A DNA stretch of 64,000 bases from Tenacibaculum sp. M341 (GTDB taxonomy: Bacteria > Bacteroidota > Bacteroidia > Flavobacteriales > Flavobacteriaceae). Positions 6,758-15,548 of this stretch are shown here, piece by piece. Under the pieces are notes generated by a model. The model was not told the origin of the DNA, did not search any database, and worked only from the letters and a program-made list of their open reading frames with translations. Both the position numbers and the translations under genes were made by a program. Numbering within the stretch: position 1 is the first letter of the stretch; each line of letters begins with the position of its first letter. Location of the stretch: assembly GCF_004337695.1 (NCBI RefSeq), contig NZ_SJXJ01000002.1, forward strand, positions 248,001 through 312,000, in the 5' to 3' direction.

Positions 6758-8722
6758 ATGCCATATTTTAGTAAGATGAGAACAAAATCCCTGACCACAC
6801 TGTTGTCACTATTTATTATAAGCATAGCGGCTCAAAATAGCAATTTAAAAGACTTAGAAAAGAAAGATAAAGAGTCTATGGAAGAAATAAGCAACTTATT
6901 TTTTAGAAAGAATAAAGAAAAAGAAGCTTATGTAAAGTCATTAAAATTAATGAAAGAAGGTAATTCTGATGCAGGGAAATCTTTAGCATCTAATTTATTG
7001 TCCTCTTATTTCTACAAGGCAAATCATTTAGATTCGTCTATATTTTATGCCAAAAAAACTTTGGGTTACAAAAACTTTTCTTCAGATTCGATTAAAAGAC
7101 ATAGGTATTTGCTGGGAACTATGACATTGGCTACAGCCTACACTATGAAAGGTATTAAAGATAAGGCTAAGAAATTATATATTGAAGGAGTACAAAAGGC
7201 TGAGCTTTGGAATGATACTTACAATTATTATGGTTTTGTAATCAATTTAGGTAATATTTATTATTTGGATAAAGAGTATGATAAAGCATTAAAGATGTTT
7301 AAAAAAGGAATAAAAAGTCCTGAATTAAGAGCTAAACTAACATCATATGCCTCTATTGGAAATATTTACGCGGTTCGTAAAGAGTTTAAAAAATCAAATG
7401 AATATTACAAAGAAAGTTTAAAGTATACCAAAGGTAGTTTATATAATAAATTGGCTATAAAAACAAATATAGCTGATAATTATATTCAATTAGGTGAAGT
7501 AGAGAAAGGGATCAAAAAATTGAAAGAAATTATTAAGCAAAGCAAGAAAGAAGGATATTCACAATTAAGAGAACAAGCTGAAAAGTTCTTAGTCCAGCTA
7601 TATATAAGACAAAAGAAATATGATGAGGCAGAGCGTTTAATTACATCATTATTAGAAAAAGTAAAAGAAAAAGGAAATTTGAATGATATGTTGGAATGTT
7701 ACGATTTCTTAAAACAAATAAAAAAAGGGAAAGGCGATTTTAAAAACTCACTAATTTTTTCTGAAAAATATATAAAATTAAAAGATTCTATAAATAAACT
7801 TCAAAAGGAAAAAGAAATAAATGAATTAGAGGTAAAGTTTGAAACGGCACAAAAGGAAAGTGAAATTACTTTGTTAAAAAAAGATCAGGAGTTAAAAGAA
7901 CAACAAATAGCTCAACAAAACTTAACTAGAAATATCATTTTAATTGCGGCTTCATTGATCATTATTGCAATATTATTATTGCTTAGATTTTATTTTCAAA
8001 AATTAAAAACACAAAAAGAGTTAAATAAAACTCAAGAAGAATTTAGTTATCAGAAAATAAAAGCATTAATGAAAAACCAAGAGTTAGAATTGGTAAAAGC
8101 CTCTATAGAAGGAAAAGATATGGAAAGAAAAAGGTTAGCTAGAGGGCTACATGATTCTATTGGAAGTAATATGGCTGCAATTAAATTACAATTTGAAAAA
8201 TTACCAGAAGCTTCAGATAAATTAAAAAAGATAAAAGACGATTTAAATAATACTTATGAAGAAATAAGAGAGCTATCACATAATTTATTGCCAAAACGAA
8301 TTAGGCAAGAAGATTATGCGGAAGTTTTAAAGGAATATATTTCTAGTATTGATGAAATTTCTGATGTAAAAATTTCTTTCTCAGTGTCAGAAAAAAAAAT
8401 AATAAATAGAACAGAAAAGTATTTACAAAATGAAATTTTTTCAATTATTCAAGAGTTGATTTCTAATGCATTAAAACATGCTAAAGCTTCTAAAATAGAA
8501 ATACAATTAGAGGTAGTTGATGATTTAATTTATTTATCTTTTGAAGATGATGGAGTTGGTTTTAATACCAAATTAGATTACAAAGGAATAGGGTTAAAAA
8601 ACATAGAAGATAGAATAGATCAGCTATCAGGAACCTTTATCATAGATTCTCATCCAAAAAGAGGAACTCTTTTTAGAATGGAGTTAGAAAAAGATGCTTA
8701 TTTAGTAAATGAAGTAGTTTAA
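6758..8722 (+). CDS. TPR-containing sensor histidine kinase (HisKA_3 type)
   Basis: The 654-residue protein starts with a signal peptide; the ATG at 6776 (MRTKSLTTLL) gives a tighter signal than the one at 6758. TPR repeats fill about 60-330 in the periplasm, then a coiled coil, a membrane helix near 393-412 and a second coiled coil. The dimerisation and phospho-acceptor box ERKRLARGLHDSIGSN places the histidine at residue 465. The ATPase domain follows with QELISNALKHAKA, DDGVGF, and GIGLKNIEDR. This is the NarX/DesK-like class that signals to NarL-type regulators, so the protein encoded at 5594-6238 is the expected partner. Confidence 0.9.
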   Translation: MPYFSKMRTKSLTTLLSLFIISIAAQNSNLKDLEKKDKESMEEISNLFFRKNKEKEAYVKSLKLMKEGNSDAGKSLASNLLSSYFYKANHLDSSIFYAKKTLGYKNFSSDSIKRHRYLLGTMTLATAYTMKGIKDKAKKLYIEGVQKAELWNDTYNYYGFVINLGNIYYLDKEYDKALKMFKKGIKSPELRAKLTSYASIGNIYAVRKEFKKSNEYYKESLKYTKGSLYNKLAIKTNIADNYIQLGEVEKGIKKLKEIIKQSKKEGYSQLREQAEKFLVQLYIRQKKYDEAERLITSLLEKVKEKGNLNDMLECYDFLKQIKKGKGDFKNSLIFSEKYIKLKDSINKLQKEKEINELEVKFETAQKESEITLLKKDQELKEQQIAQQNLTRNIILIAASLIIIAILLLLRFYFQKLKTQKELNKTQEEFSYQKIKALMKNQELELVKASIEGKDMERKRLARGLHDSIGSNMAAIKLQFEKLPEASDKLKKIKDDLNNTYEEIRELSHNLLPKRIRQEDYAEVLKEYISSIDEISDVKISFSVSEKKIINRTEKYLQNEIFSIIQELISNALKHAKASKIEIQLEVVDDLIYLSFEDDGVGFNTKLDYKGIGLKNIEDRIDQLSGTFIIDSHPKRGTLFRMELEKDAYLVNEVV

Positions 8723-8835
8723 TTTTTACAATTAAATGAATTTTAACGAATAAAATGAGAATTTAGAGATAATTGTGTTAAAAAAAAATCAATAAATAAT
8801 TCAACTACTATTTAAAAGGAATAGCTACACTTTTT

Positions 8836-8860
8836 ATACCAGAAAAACTTCGTATCTTTA
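8836..8860 (+). promoter_or_regulatory. Possible clpP promoter
   Basis: TATCTTTA at 8853-8860 matches TAnnTTTG at 7 of 8 positions, with a T-rich -33 region just upstream at 8831-8836. It lies 33 bp before the clpP start codon. Confidence 0.4.
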
Positions 8861-8893
8861 TCCTTTAATAACTCTAAAGAAACCGAAACTATA

Positions 8894-9553
8894 ATGGATT
8901 ACGGAAAAGAATTTGAAAAATATGCTACTAAGCACCATGGCATTAGTAGTACTTACTATAATAAAATAACAAGTAGTTTAACGCCGTATATTATTGAGGA
9001 GCGTCAATTAAATGTAGCACAAATGGATGTGTTTTCACGTTTAATGATGGATCGTATTATATTTTTAGGTACAGGTATTAACGATCAAATAGCAAATGTA
9101 ATTCAGGCACAATTGTTATTTTTAGAAAGTGTAGATGCTACAAAAGACATCTCAATATATATTAACTCACCAGGTGGTGGAGTATATGCTGGTTTAGGTA
9201 TTTATGATACAATGCAATTTATAAAACCAGATGTAGCAACTATTTGTACAGGTATGGCAGCTTCAATGGGAGCAGTTTTAATGTGTGCAGGAGAAAAAGG
9301 TAAAAGATCTGCGTTACCACACTCAAGAATTATGATTCACCAACCGTTAGGTGGAGCTCAAGGTCAGGCATCTGATATGGAAATAACAGTAAAAGAGATT
9401 GGAAAGTTAAAAACAGAACTTTACAATATCATTTCTAAGCATTCAGGTCAACCTTTCGATAAAGTTCATGAAGATTCAGATAGAGATTACTGGATGAAGG
9501 CAGATGAAGCTAAAGAATACGGAATGATAGATGAAATTTTAACTAGAGGATAA
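8894..9553 (+). CDS. clpP: ATP-dependent Clp protease proteolytic subunit
   Basis: ClpP is the serine peptidase barrel that degrades unfolded or tagged proteins delivered by ClpX or ClpA/C. The catalytic triad is visible as S124 in GMAASMGA, H149 in RIMIHQPLGG and D194 in HEDSDRDYW. At 219 residues it is slightly longer than the E. coli protein through an N-terminal extension of about 15 residues. clpX follows 46 bp downstream on the same strand, as in most bacteria, so the two are probably one unit. Confidence 0.97.
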   Translation: MDYGKEFEKYATKHHGISSTYYNKITSSLTPYIIEERQLNVAQMDVFSRLMMDRIIFLGTGINDQIANVIQAQLLFLESVDATKDISIYINSPGGGVYAGLGIYDTMQFIKPDVATICTGMAASMGAVLMCAGEKGKRSALPHSRIMIHQPLGGAQGQASDMEITVKEIGKLKTELYNIISKHSGQPFDKVHEDSDRDYWMKADEAKEYGMIDEILTRG

Positions 9554-9599
9554 GAAGTTAAAATTTTATAGAAGTAGAAGAATAAATTACACATTTATA

Positions 9600-10838
9600 A
9601 TGTCGCAAGATCAAAATTTAGAATGTTCGTTTTGCGGACGAAAAAAAGCTGAAACCAATTTATTAATTGCAGGTATGGATGCCCATATTTGTGATAGATG
9701 TATTGAGCAAGCTTATGGTATTGTACAAGAAGAAATAGCAGAAGCAAAGACATCGAGTCTTAGTTCTGATCTTATTTTGAAAAAGCCAATTGAAATCAAG
9801 TCATTTTTAGATGAACATATCGTTGGTCAAGAGCAAACTAAAAAAGCAATGTCTGTAGCAGTATATAATCATTACAAAAGATTATTACAAGCAAAAGCAC
9901 CTGGAGACGCTGTTGAAATAGAAAAGTCTAACATTGTATTGGTTGGAGAAACTGGTACAGGTAAGACGTTAGTAGCTCGTACAATAGCAAAAATGTTAAA
10001 CGTACCATTTTCAATTGTTGATGCAACTGTATTAACTCAAGCTGGATATGTAGGAGAAGATGTTGAAAGTATTTTAAGCAGACTTTTACAAGCAGCTGAT
10101 TACGATGTTGAGAAAGCAGAAAGAGGTATTGTTTTTATTGATGAAATAGATAAAATAGCTCGTAAAGGAGATAATCCATCTATCACAAGAGATGTTTCTG
10201 GTGAAGGAGTACAACAAGCATTATTAAAATTACTTGAAGGAGCTGTAGTGAATGTTGCTCCAAAAGGAGGTAGAAAACACCCAGAACAAAAGTTTATTCA
10301 AGTAAATACAAAAGATATCTTGTTTGTAGCAGGTGGAGCTTTTTCTGGTATTGACAGAATCATCAGTAAAAGATTAAACATGCAAGCTGTAGGTTACAGT
10401 GCGTCTATTGATGAAGACAGAATAGATGAAGATAATTTATTACAATACATTATTCCTGCCGACTTAAAATCTTTCGGGTTAATTCCTGAAATTATTGGAC
10501 GTTTACCAGTTTTAAGTTACATGAATCCTTTAGATGCTAAAACATTAAGGGCAATTTTAACTGAACCTAAAAACTCTATCATAAAGCAATACACAAAGCT
10601 TTTTGCAATGGATGATGTAGCTTTTTCTATGACAGAAGATGCTTTACAATACATTGTAGATATGGCAGTAGAGTATAAATTAGGAGCCAGAGGTTTACGT
10701 TCTTTATGTGAAGCAATTTTAACAGATGCAATGTTTGAGTTGCCAGGTTCAGATGTAAGTGAATTTGAAGTAACTAGAGATTATGCTGAAGAAAAATTAA
10801 CTAGAAAAGCATTACAAAAGTTAAAAGCAGCATCTTAA
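9600..10838 (+). CDS. clpX: ATP-dependent Clp protease ATP-binding subunit ClpX
   Basis: ClpX is the AAA+ unfoldase that feeds substrates to ClpP. The N-terminal zinc-binding domain is intact with C9, C12, C31 and C34. The Walker A motif GETGTGKT, the pore-loop segment GYVGEDVES, Walker [12 protein letters not shown] and the sensor-2 segment LGARGLRS all appear in order. The length of 412 residues is typical. The intact zinc site contrasts with the loss of zinc ligands in DnaG, encoded immediately downstream. Confidence 0.97.
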   Translation: MSQDQNLECSFCGRKKAETNLLIAGMDAHICDRCIEQAYGIVQEEIAEAKTSSLSSDLILKKPIEIKSFLDEHIVGQEQTKKAMSVAVYNHYKRLLQAKAPGDAVEIEKSNIVLVGETGTGKTLVARTIAKMLNVPFSIVDATVLTQAGYVGEDVESILSRLLQAADYDVEKAERGIVFIDEIDKIARKGDNPSITRDVSGEGVQQALLKLLEGAVVNVAPKGGRKHPEQKFIQVNTKDILFVAGGAFSGIDRIISKRLNMQAVGYSASIDEDRIDEDNLLQYIIPADLKSFGLIPEIIGRLPVLSYMNPLDAKTLRAILTEPKNSIIKQYTKLFAMDDVAFSMTEDALQYIVDMAVEYKLGARGLRSLCEAILTDAMFELPGSDVSEFEVTRDYAEEKLTRKALQKLKAAS

Positions 10839-10887
10839 TAAACACACAAGATTTAAAAACTTTTATTAAATCAATTTATAAAAATCA

Positions 10888-10918
10888 CCTCGCAAAAGTT
10901 ATCTTTGCGAGGTTTTTT
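10888..10918 (+). terminator. Terminator of clpP-clpX
   Basis: CCTCGCAAA (10888-10896) pairs with TTTGCGAGG (10904-10912) and is followed by six T. It lies 12 bp before the dnaG start codon, so it could also modulate dnaG read-through. Confidence 0.9.
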
Positions 10919-10929
10919 ATATTTATAGC

Positions 10930-12888
10930 ATGATTACCAAGCAAACCATAGATTTAGTTTTTGAAACCGCTCGATTAGAAGAGGTAATTGGTGAGTTTGT
11001 ACAATTAAAAAAGTCAGGAAGTAGTTTTAAAGGATTAAGTCCCTTTGTGGATGAAAAAACACCGTCTTTTATGGTGTCACCTGTAAAGCAAATATGGAAA
11101 GATTTTAGTACCGGAAAAGGAGGGAATGTAATTTCCTTTTTAATGGAACATGAACACTTTTCGTATCCTGAAGCCATTAGATGGTTAGCTAAAAAATATA
11201 ATATAGAAATTGAAGAAACCGAACAATCTGAAGAGCAAAAAAAGCAGGTTAATGAACGAGAAAGTATGTTTTTGGTTTCTAAATTCGCAAAAGAATATTT
11301 TCACGATTTATTACTAAATTCTCAGAGAGGACGTGCAATTGGACTGTCTTATTTCAAGGAGCGTGGATTTAGAGAAGATATTATAGAAAAGTTTGATTTA
11401 GGTTATTGTAAAGATGAATGGGATAACTTTACAAAGGCAGCTTTAGATAAAGGTTATGATATAAAGTATTTGAAATCTACAGGTCTAACTATCGTTAAAG
11501 AAGGTGGAGATAAAGTTAGAATGTTTGATAGATTTAAAGGAAGAGTAATGTTTCCAATTCACAGTATGTCTGGAAGAATACTTGGATTTGGAGGTAGAAT
11601 TCTAACTAACGATAAAAAAGCTGCTAAGTATTTAAACTCTCCTGAAAGTGATATTTACCATAAGAGTAAAATTTTATATGGAATTTATCAGGCAAAGAAA
11701 GAAATAGCAAAAGCAGATAACTGTTTTTTAGTTGAAGGATATACTGATGTAATCTCATTTCATCAATCTGGAATAGAAAACGTAGTAGCATCTTCTGGTA
11801 CAGCTTTAACACCAGATCAAATTAGAATAGTACATCGTTTAACCAATAATATAACAGTTTTATTTGATGGAGATGCAGCTGGTATTAGAGCTTCTTTAAG
11901 AGGTATCGATTTAATACTAGAGCAGGGGATGAATGTAAAAGTTGTAGCTTTTCCACAAGGAGAAGATCCTGATAGTTTTGCTAAAGCTAATTCAGATGCT
12001 GCATTAAAGAAGTATTTAGAGGAAAATTCGCAAGATTTTATAGGTTTTAAGGTTTCTTTATTAATGGAAGAAGCTCAGAACGACCCTGTAAAAAAAGCGG
12101 GGCTAATTAGAGATATTGTTACGAGTATTGCCAAAATTCCTGATGGAATTCAAAGGGAAGTTTATGTGCAAGAATGTGCACGTATTATGGATATTTCAGA
12201 AAGAGTACTTTTTAGTGAATTAGCACAACTTTTAAATAAAAATCCACAAGCACCAAGGCAAGAAGAAACTCCAAGACCTAGATTAAAACCAGTTAGAGAA
12301 TCTAAAAAGGAAGCAAAAATTGATACCTTATTCTTATTAGAAAAAGAGGTGTTAAGAATATTATTGCTCTATGGAAACGAGGAAGTTGCTTTTATTAACT
12401 GGATTCATGCTGAAGATAAATATGGTAGACCAATTTTAGAGAAAGAAGAGTATTTAAATACAGTTTGTAATGAATTGTACTTGAATTTGCAAGAAGATGA
12501 AATTGAGTTTACAAATGAAGTTTTTCAATTACTTTATCATGAAATAGTATATCAGGTAAATCAAGATGAAAAAATATCCGTAGAACGTTTAATTGTTAGT
12601 GAAAATAATTCAGTTGCTTCATTAGTAACCGATGTTTTAATGGACGAAGAAAAGTACATTTTAAGTGACTGGGAACGTAAAGAAGTTTTTGTAACTCAAA
12701 CCGTCAAAATTTTACCAAAGTTAGTTACTGATGTTATCTTGAATCTGAGAAGGGTTTTGATAGAGTTGAAGATCAAAAACATAATGACAGAATCACAAGA
12801 GGAAGGGAAAGTTCCAGATTTAGAAGAGATTACAAATTACTTAGAATTAAAGAAATTATTATATGAGAAGTTAAATCGTGTAATTTAA
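10930..12888 (+). CDS. dnaG: DNA primase lacking the canonical zinc ligands
   Basis: DnaG makes RNA primers at the replication fork. The TOPRIM catalytic core is intact, with E268 in EGYTD and D312/D314 in FDGDAAG, and the C-terminal region that normally contacts the replicative helicase is present. The N-terminal domain keeps the fold signature (EKTPSF at 42-47, GKGGNVISFL at 62-71), but the usual ligands of the CHC2 zinc finger are replaced by S37, V40, D58 and T61. Frame and flanking residues are intact, so this is not a frameshift. Length of 652 residues is normal. I believe the substitution is lineage-wide in Flavobacteriia, but that is memory, not shown here. Confidence 0.95.
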   Translation: MITKQTIDLVFETARLEEVIGEFVQLKKSGSSFKGLSPFVDEKTPSFMVSPVKQIWKDFSTGKGGNVISFLMEHEHFSYPEAIRWLAKKYNIEIEETEQSEEQKKQVNERESMFLVSKFAKEYFHDLLLNSQRGRAIGLSYFKERGFREDIIEKFDLGYCKDEWDNFTKAALDKGYDIKYLKSTGLTIVKEGGDKVRMFDRFKGRVMFPIHSMSGRILGFGGRILTNDKKAAKYLNSPESDIYHKSKILYGIYQAKKEIAKADNCFLVEGYTDVISFHQSGIENVVASSGTALTPDQIRIVHRLTNNITVLFDGDAAGIRASLRGIDLILEQGMNVKVVAFPQGEDPDSFAKANSDAALKKYLEENSQDFIGFKVSLLMEEAQNDPVKKAGLIRDIVTSIAKIPDGIQREVYVQECARIMDISERVLFSELAQLLNKNPQAPRQEETPRPRLKPVRESKKEAKIDTLFLLEKEVLRILLLYGNEEVAFINWIHAEDKYGRPILEKEEYLNTVCNELYLNLQEDEIEFTNEVFQLLYHEIVYQVNQDEKISVERLIVSENNSVASLVTDVLMDEEKYILSDWERKEVFVTQTVKILPKLVTDVILNLRRVLIELKIKNIMTESQEEGKVPDLEEITNYLELKKLLYEKLNRVI

Positions 12889-12906
12889 CGGTTAAATCAT
12901 AGGTCA

Positions 12907-12941
12907 TTTTTTTTTATAATTAACATTTTTTTATATCTTCG
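12907..12941 (+). promoter_or_regulatory. Probable promoter of the small unit at 12948-13184
   Basis: A T-rich -33 region at 12907-12915 is followed after about 19 bp by TATCTTCG (12934-12941), one mismatch from TAnnTTTG. It precedes the 43-codon ORF by 36 bp. Confidence 0.45.
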
Positions 12942-12977
12942 CTTCGTAAGAAAGAATCAGAAATAAATCTATAAACT

Positions 12978-13109
12978 ATGAGAAAATTGCTTCAAATAGG
13001 TAAGCTATTGGTGCTTTTCATCGAACTTCCATTTCAAATATCAAATGGAAACAAAAAAAAATCGTATAAAAAAATTAAACAGTTAATGATCTCTGCAAAC
13101 TTGCTTTAA
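12978..13109 (+). CDS. Small ORF of 43 codons, unknown function
   Basis: The ORF begins ATG-AGA-AAA-TTG and encodes a peptide with a hydrophobic N-terminal half (MRKLLQIGKLLVLFIELPF) and a lysine-rich C-terminal half. It has its own promoter candidate and ends 36 bp before a strong terminator, so the transcript would be about 240 nt. Inside the ORF, TTCCATTT (13027-13034) and AAATGGAA (13043-13050) form an 8-bp hairpin, so the locus could instead be a structured RNA. I recognise no family. It might be a small membrane-active peptide, a leader, or fortuitous. Confidence 0.4.
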   Translation: MRKLLQIGKLLVLFIELPFQISNGNKKKSYKKIKQLMISANLL

Positions 13110-13144
13110 TTAAATTTTTTACATTTTTAAAAACATTAATTAAT

Positions 13145-13184
13145 GCTTTAAATATAACTTAATTGTTATTTTAAAGCTTTTTTT
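13145..13184 (+). terminator. Terminator of the small unit
   Basis: GCTTTAAA (13145-13152) pairs with TTTAAAGC (13170-13177), and ATAAC (13154-13158) with GTTAT (13165-13169), leaving one bulged T. Seven T follow. Confidence 0.85.
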
Positions 13185-13197
13185 ATGAGCAAAATTC

Positions 13198-13260
13198 AAA
13201 AAAAGAACTCCTAACATAACAATTTGTTAATTGTAACAAAAAATATTCATGTTAGAAGTT
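13198..13260 (-). terminator. Terminator of nadE
   Basis: On the minus strand, arms AACTTCTAACAT and ATGTTAGGAGTT (13249-13260 and 13206-13217) pair with one mismatch around a 31-nt loop and are followed by CTTTTTTT. It lies 30 bp after the nadE stop. Confidence 0.7.
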
Positions 13261-13289
13261 GTGTTATTCGAGTAGTTTTAGCTACTATA

Positions 13290-14078
13290 TTATTTTAAAT
13301 CACTAGGTATTTCACATACAGGTATTGGTACCATTTTGTGTTGATTAATAGTATTTAAACGAGTGTAAATAGCATATACTTCTTTCTGCCTTCCATCAAA
13401 ATCATCAACACTTTTACCAGTATCTTGCATTTTCATAGCCCATTCTAATTCGTCATAAGATGCTCCAATTTGGTCTTCATCAGTTCTACTATCACCAAAT
13501 AAACCATCTGTAGGTTGCGCTTTTTGGATAGATTCTGGTACATCTAAGTGTGAAGCAAGAGCAAATACCTCAGATTTAACTAAATCAGCAATAGGACTTA
13601 AATCTACACCGCCGTCTCCATATTTTGTGTAAAATCCAACACCAAAATCTTCTACCTTATTACCAGTACCTGTAACTAATAAACCATGTAAACCTGCAAA
13701 ATAATATAAGGTAGTCATACGTAACCTAGCTCTTGTATTGGCTAAAGCCAAATTTAATTTAGCAGAAGCATCTACTTTAGGCACTACAGTTTTAAAATCT
13801 TCAAAAGTTGAAGTTAAATTTACCTGAGCTTCAGAAACATTAGAAAAACGTTCTTTTAATTGAGCAATGTGTTCTTTAGCTCTATTCACTTGACTTTCTG
13901 CTTGGTGAATAGGCATTTCTATACATAGGGTAGGTAAACCTGTTTTTGCACATAAACTAGAGGTTACAGCTGAGTCAATTCCACCAGATACACCAACAAC
14001 AAAACCGTTCACTTTTGCGTTTTCAGCATAATCTTTTAACCATTTTACAATATGTTCAGCAACTTTAGGTGTATTCAT
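13290..14078 (-). CDS. nadE: NAD synthetase, ammonia-dependent type
   Basis: NadE adenylates and amidates nicotinic acid adenine dinucleotide to give NAD+. The ATP pyrophosphatase loop SGGIDS is at residues 31-36. The family segments TGNKVEDFGVGFYTKYGDGGVD and LSPIADLVKSEV lie in the second half. With 262 residues and no glutaminase domain, it belongs to the short form that uses ammonia. It is divergent from gldB, with 115 bp between the two starts. Confidence 0.95.
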   Translation of the reverse strand: MNTPKVAEHIVKWLKDYAENAKVNGFVVGVSGGIDSAVTSSLCAKTGLPTLCIEMPIHQAESQVNRAKEHIAQLKERFSNVSEAQVNLTSTFEDFKTVVPKVDASAKLNLALANTRARLRMTTLYYFAGLHGLLVTGTGNKVEDFGVGFYTKYGDGGVDLSPIADLVKSEVFALASHLDVPESIQKAQPTDGLFGDSRTDEDQIGASYDELEWAMKMQDTGKSVDDFDGRQKEVYAIYTRLNTINQHKMVPIPVCEIPSDLK

Positions 14079-14193
14079 TTTGTACTATTTTAGTAAATTC
14101 GAAGTTTATATTTTATATGTAAATATAGTTAAACCGTTTAAGGTTTAAAAGTAGAGATATTAAAAGTTGTACCACACTAATTTAAAGTAATAA

Positions 14194-15153
14194 ATGAGAA
14201 GGATTTATAGTGTTTTTTTAGGATTGTTAATATTAGCCTCTTGCGCTAAAGACAACAATAAGTTTAATGTAGATGTTACTAATATTAATGGTGATTTTAA
14301 GTTAGCCAGATTTGATATTGATTTTTATAGTACAACTGAAGCAACACTACCAAAGTTAAAAGAACAGTATCGTATTTTATTTCCGCACGATAATGATTCT
14401 ATTTGGATAAGTAAAATAAATAATAAAGAAGAGCAAGAGTTGTTTTTAGAAACACAAAAAGTATTTAAAGACCTTTCTTTACAAGAGAAGCAATTAGAAA
14501 ATTTATTTAAGCATGTAGCATACTATAATCCGAATTTCTTACCACCAACTGTTATAACAATGTTAACCAATATTGATTATGATAATAGAGTACTTTACAA
14601 TCAAGAATACTTGTTAATATCATTAGATGTCTATTTAGGTAGTACTCATGAATTTTATGGAGATTATCCAGGTTATGTAAAATTGAATAATCATAAAGAT
14701 CATCTAATTGTTGATGCAGCTAATGCAATTATAAATGTGCAAATGCCACCAAATAGAGAACGTAATTTTATTAGTAAGATGATTTATGAAGGCAAAAAAA
14801 TGTATTTGTTAGATAGCTATTTACCAGGTTTATCTGATAGAGAAAAAATAGGGTATGCTGAAGAAAAGATAACTTGGGCAGAAAGCAGCGAAGACTATAT
14901 TTGGAAGTATTTCATAGAAAAAGAATTACTATTTAGTACTGATTCTAAATTGAATCAGCGTTTTTTAGATGCTGCTCCTTTTTCAAAATTTTATCTAGGA
15001 GAAGATAATTTATCACCAGGAAGAATAGGTGTTTGGGTAGGTTGGCAAATTGTTAGATCATATATGCAAAAGAATGACGTATCTTTGTCGGAATTATTAC
15101 AAACTGACGAAGAAAAGATTTTTAAAGAATCTAAATACAAACCTAAAAAATAA
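14194..15153 (+). CDS. gldB: Gliding motility lipoprotein GldB
   Basis: GldB is a lipoprotein required for gliding motility and associated surface functions in Bacteroidota. The N-terminus is an SPII signal ending LILASC with the lipidated cysteine at residue 16. The rest is a soluble domain with segments such as FYGDYPGYV and PGRIGVWVGWQIVRSY typical of GldB. Length of 319 residues is normal. Its stop overlaps the gldC start in TAATG, so the two genes are translationally coupled, as in Flavobacterium johnsoniae where gldB and gldC are adjacent. Confidence 0.92.
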   Translation: MRRIYSVFLGLLILASCAKDNNKFNVDVTNINGDFKLARFDIDFYSTTEATLPKLKEQYRILFPHDNDSIWISKINNKEEQELFLETQKVFKDLSLQEKQLENLFKHVAYYNPNFLPPTVITMLTNIDYDNRVLYNQEYLLISLDVYLGSTHEFYGDYPGYVKLNNHKDHLIVDAANAIINVQMPPNRERNFISKMIYEGKKMYLLDSYLPGLSDREKIGYAEEKITWAESSEDYIWKYFIEKELLFSTDSKLNQRFLDAAPFSKFYLGEDNLSPGRIGVWVGWQIVRSYMQKNDVSLSELLQTDEEKIFKESKYKPKK

Positions 15154-15491
15154 TGGCAATAGTACATACTTCAGAGATAAAATTTAAAGTAGGCTTAGAT
15201 GAAAACAGAGTTCCTGAGGAAATTTCTTGGAATGCAGAAGATGGAGGTATAACCAATGAAGCTTCTAAGGCAATAATGTTATCAGTATGGGATCACAAAC
15301 AAAAAGATACATTACGTATGGATTTGTGGACAAAAGATATGCCTGTAGATGAAATGAAGCAATTTTTTCATCAAACATTAGTATCTATGTCTAATACATT
15401 TGAACGAGCAACTAATGACGAAAAAATGAGTGCTACTATGCGTGATTTCTGTGATTATTTTGCAGAAAAATTAGAGCTGATAAAAAAATAA
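15153..15491 (+). CDS. gldC: Gliding motility protein GldC
   Basis: GldC is a small soluble protein of about 111 residues that improves gliding in F. johnsoniae; its biochemical role is unknown. The 112-residue sequence begins with the conserved SEIKFKVGLDENRVPE and has no signal peptide, so it should be cytoplasmic. It follows gldB with overlapping stop and start codons. The plus-strand terminator at 15520-15548 ends the pair. Confidence 0.92.
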   Translation: MAIVHTSEIKFKVGLDENRVPEEISWNAEDGGITNEASKAIMLSVWDHKQKDTLRMDLWTKDMPVDEMKQFFHQTLVSMSNTFERATNDEKMSATMRDFCDYFAEKLELIKK

Positions 15492-15519
15492 ATAGCGAAT
15501 AAAAGTTATAATTAAAAAG

Positions 15520-15548
15520 ATCAAGGAGTATATTCCTTGATTTTTTTT
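15520..15548 (+). terminator. Terminator of gldB-gldC, overlapping the 3' end of the folK fusion gene
   Basis: ATCAAGGA (15520-15527) pairs with TCCTTGAT (15534-15541) and is followed by eight T. The hairpin covers the last codons and the stop of the convergent gene, so the two convergent units share this end. Confidence 0.85.

Noticed and set aside
11000-11140. Loss of zinc ligands in DnaG as a sequencing error or frameshift
   Set aside because: The surrounding conserved residues stay in frame and all four positions are substituted cleanly; AccD shows the same pattern.
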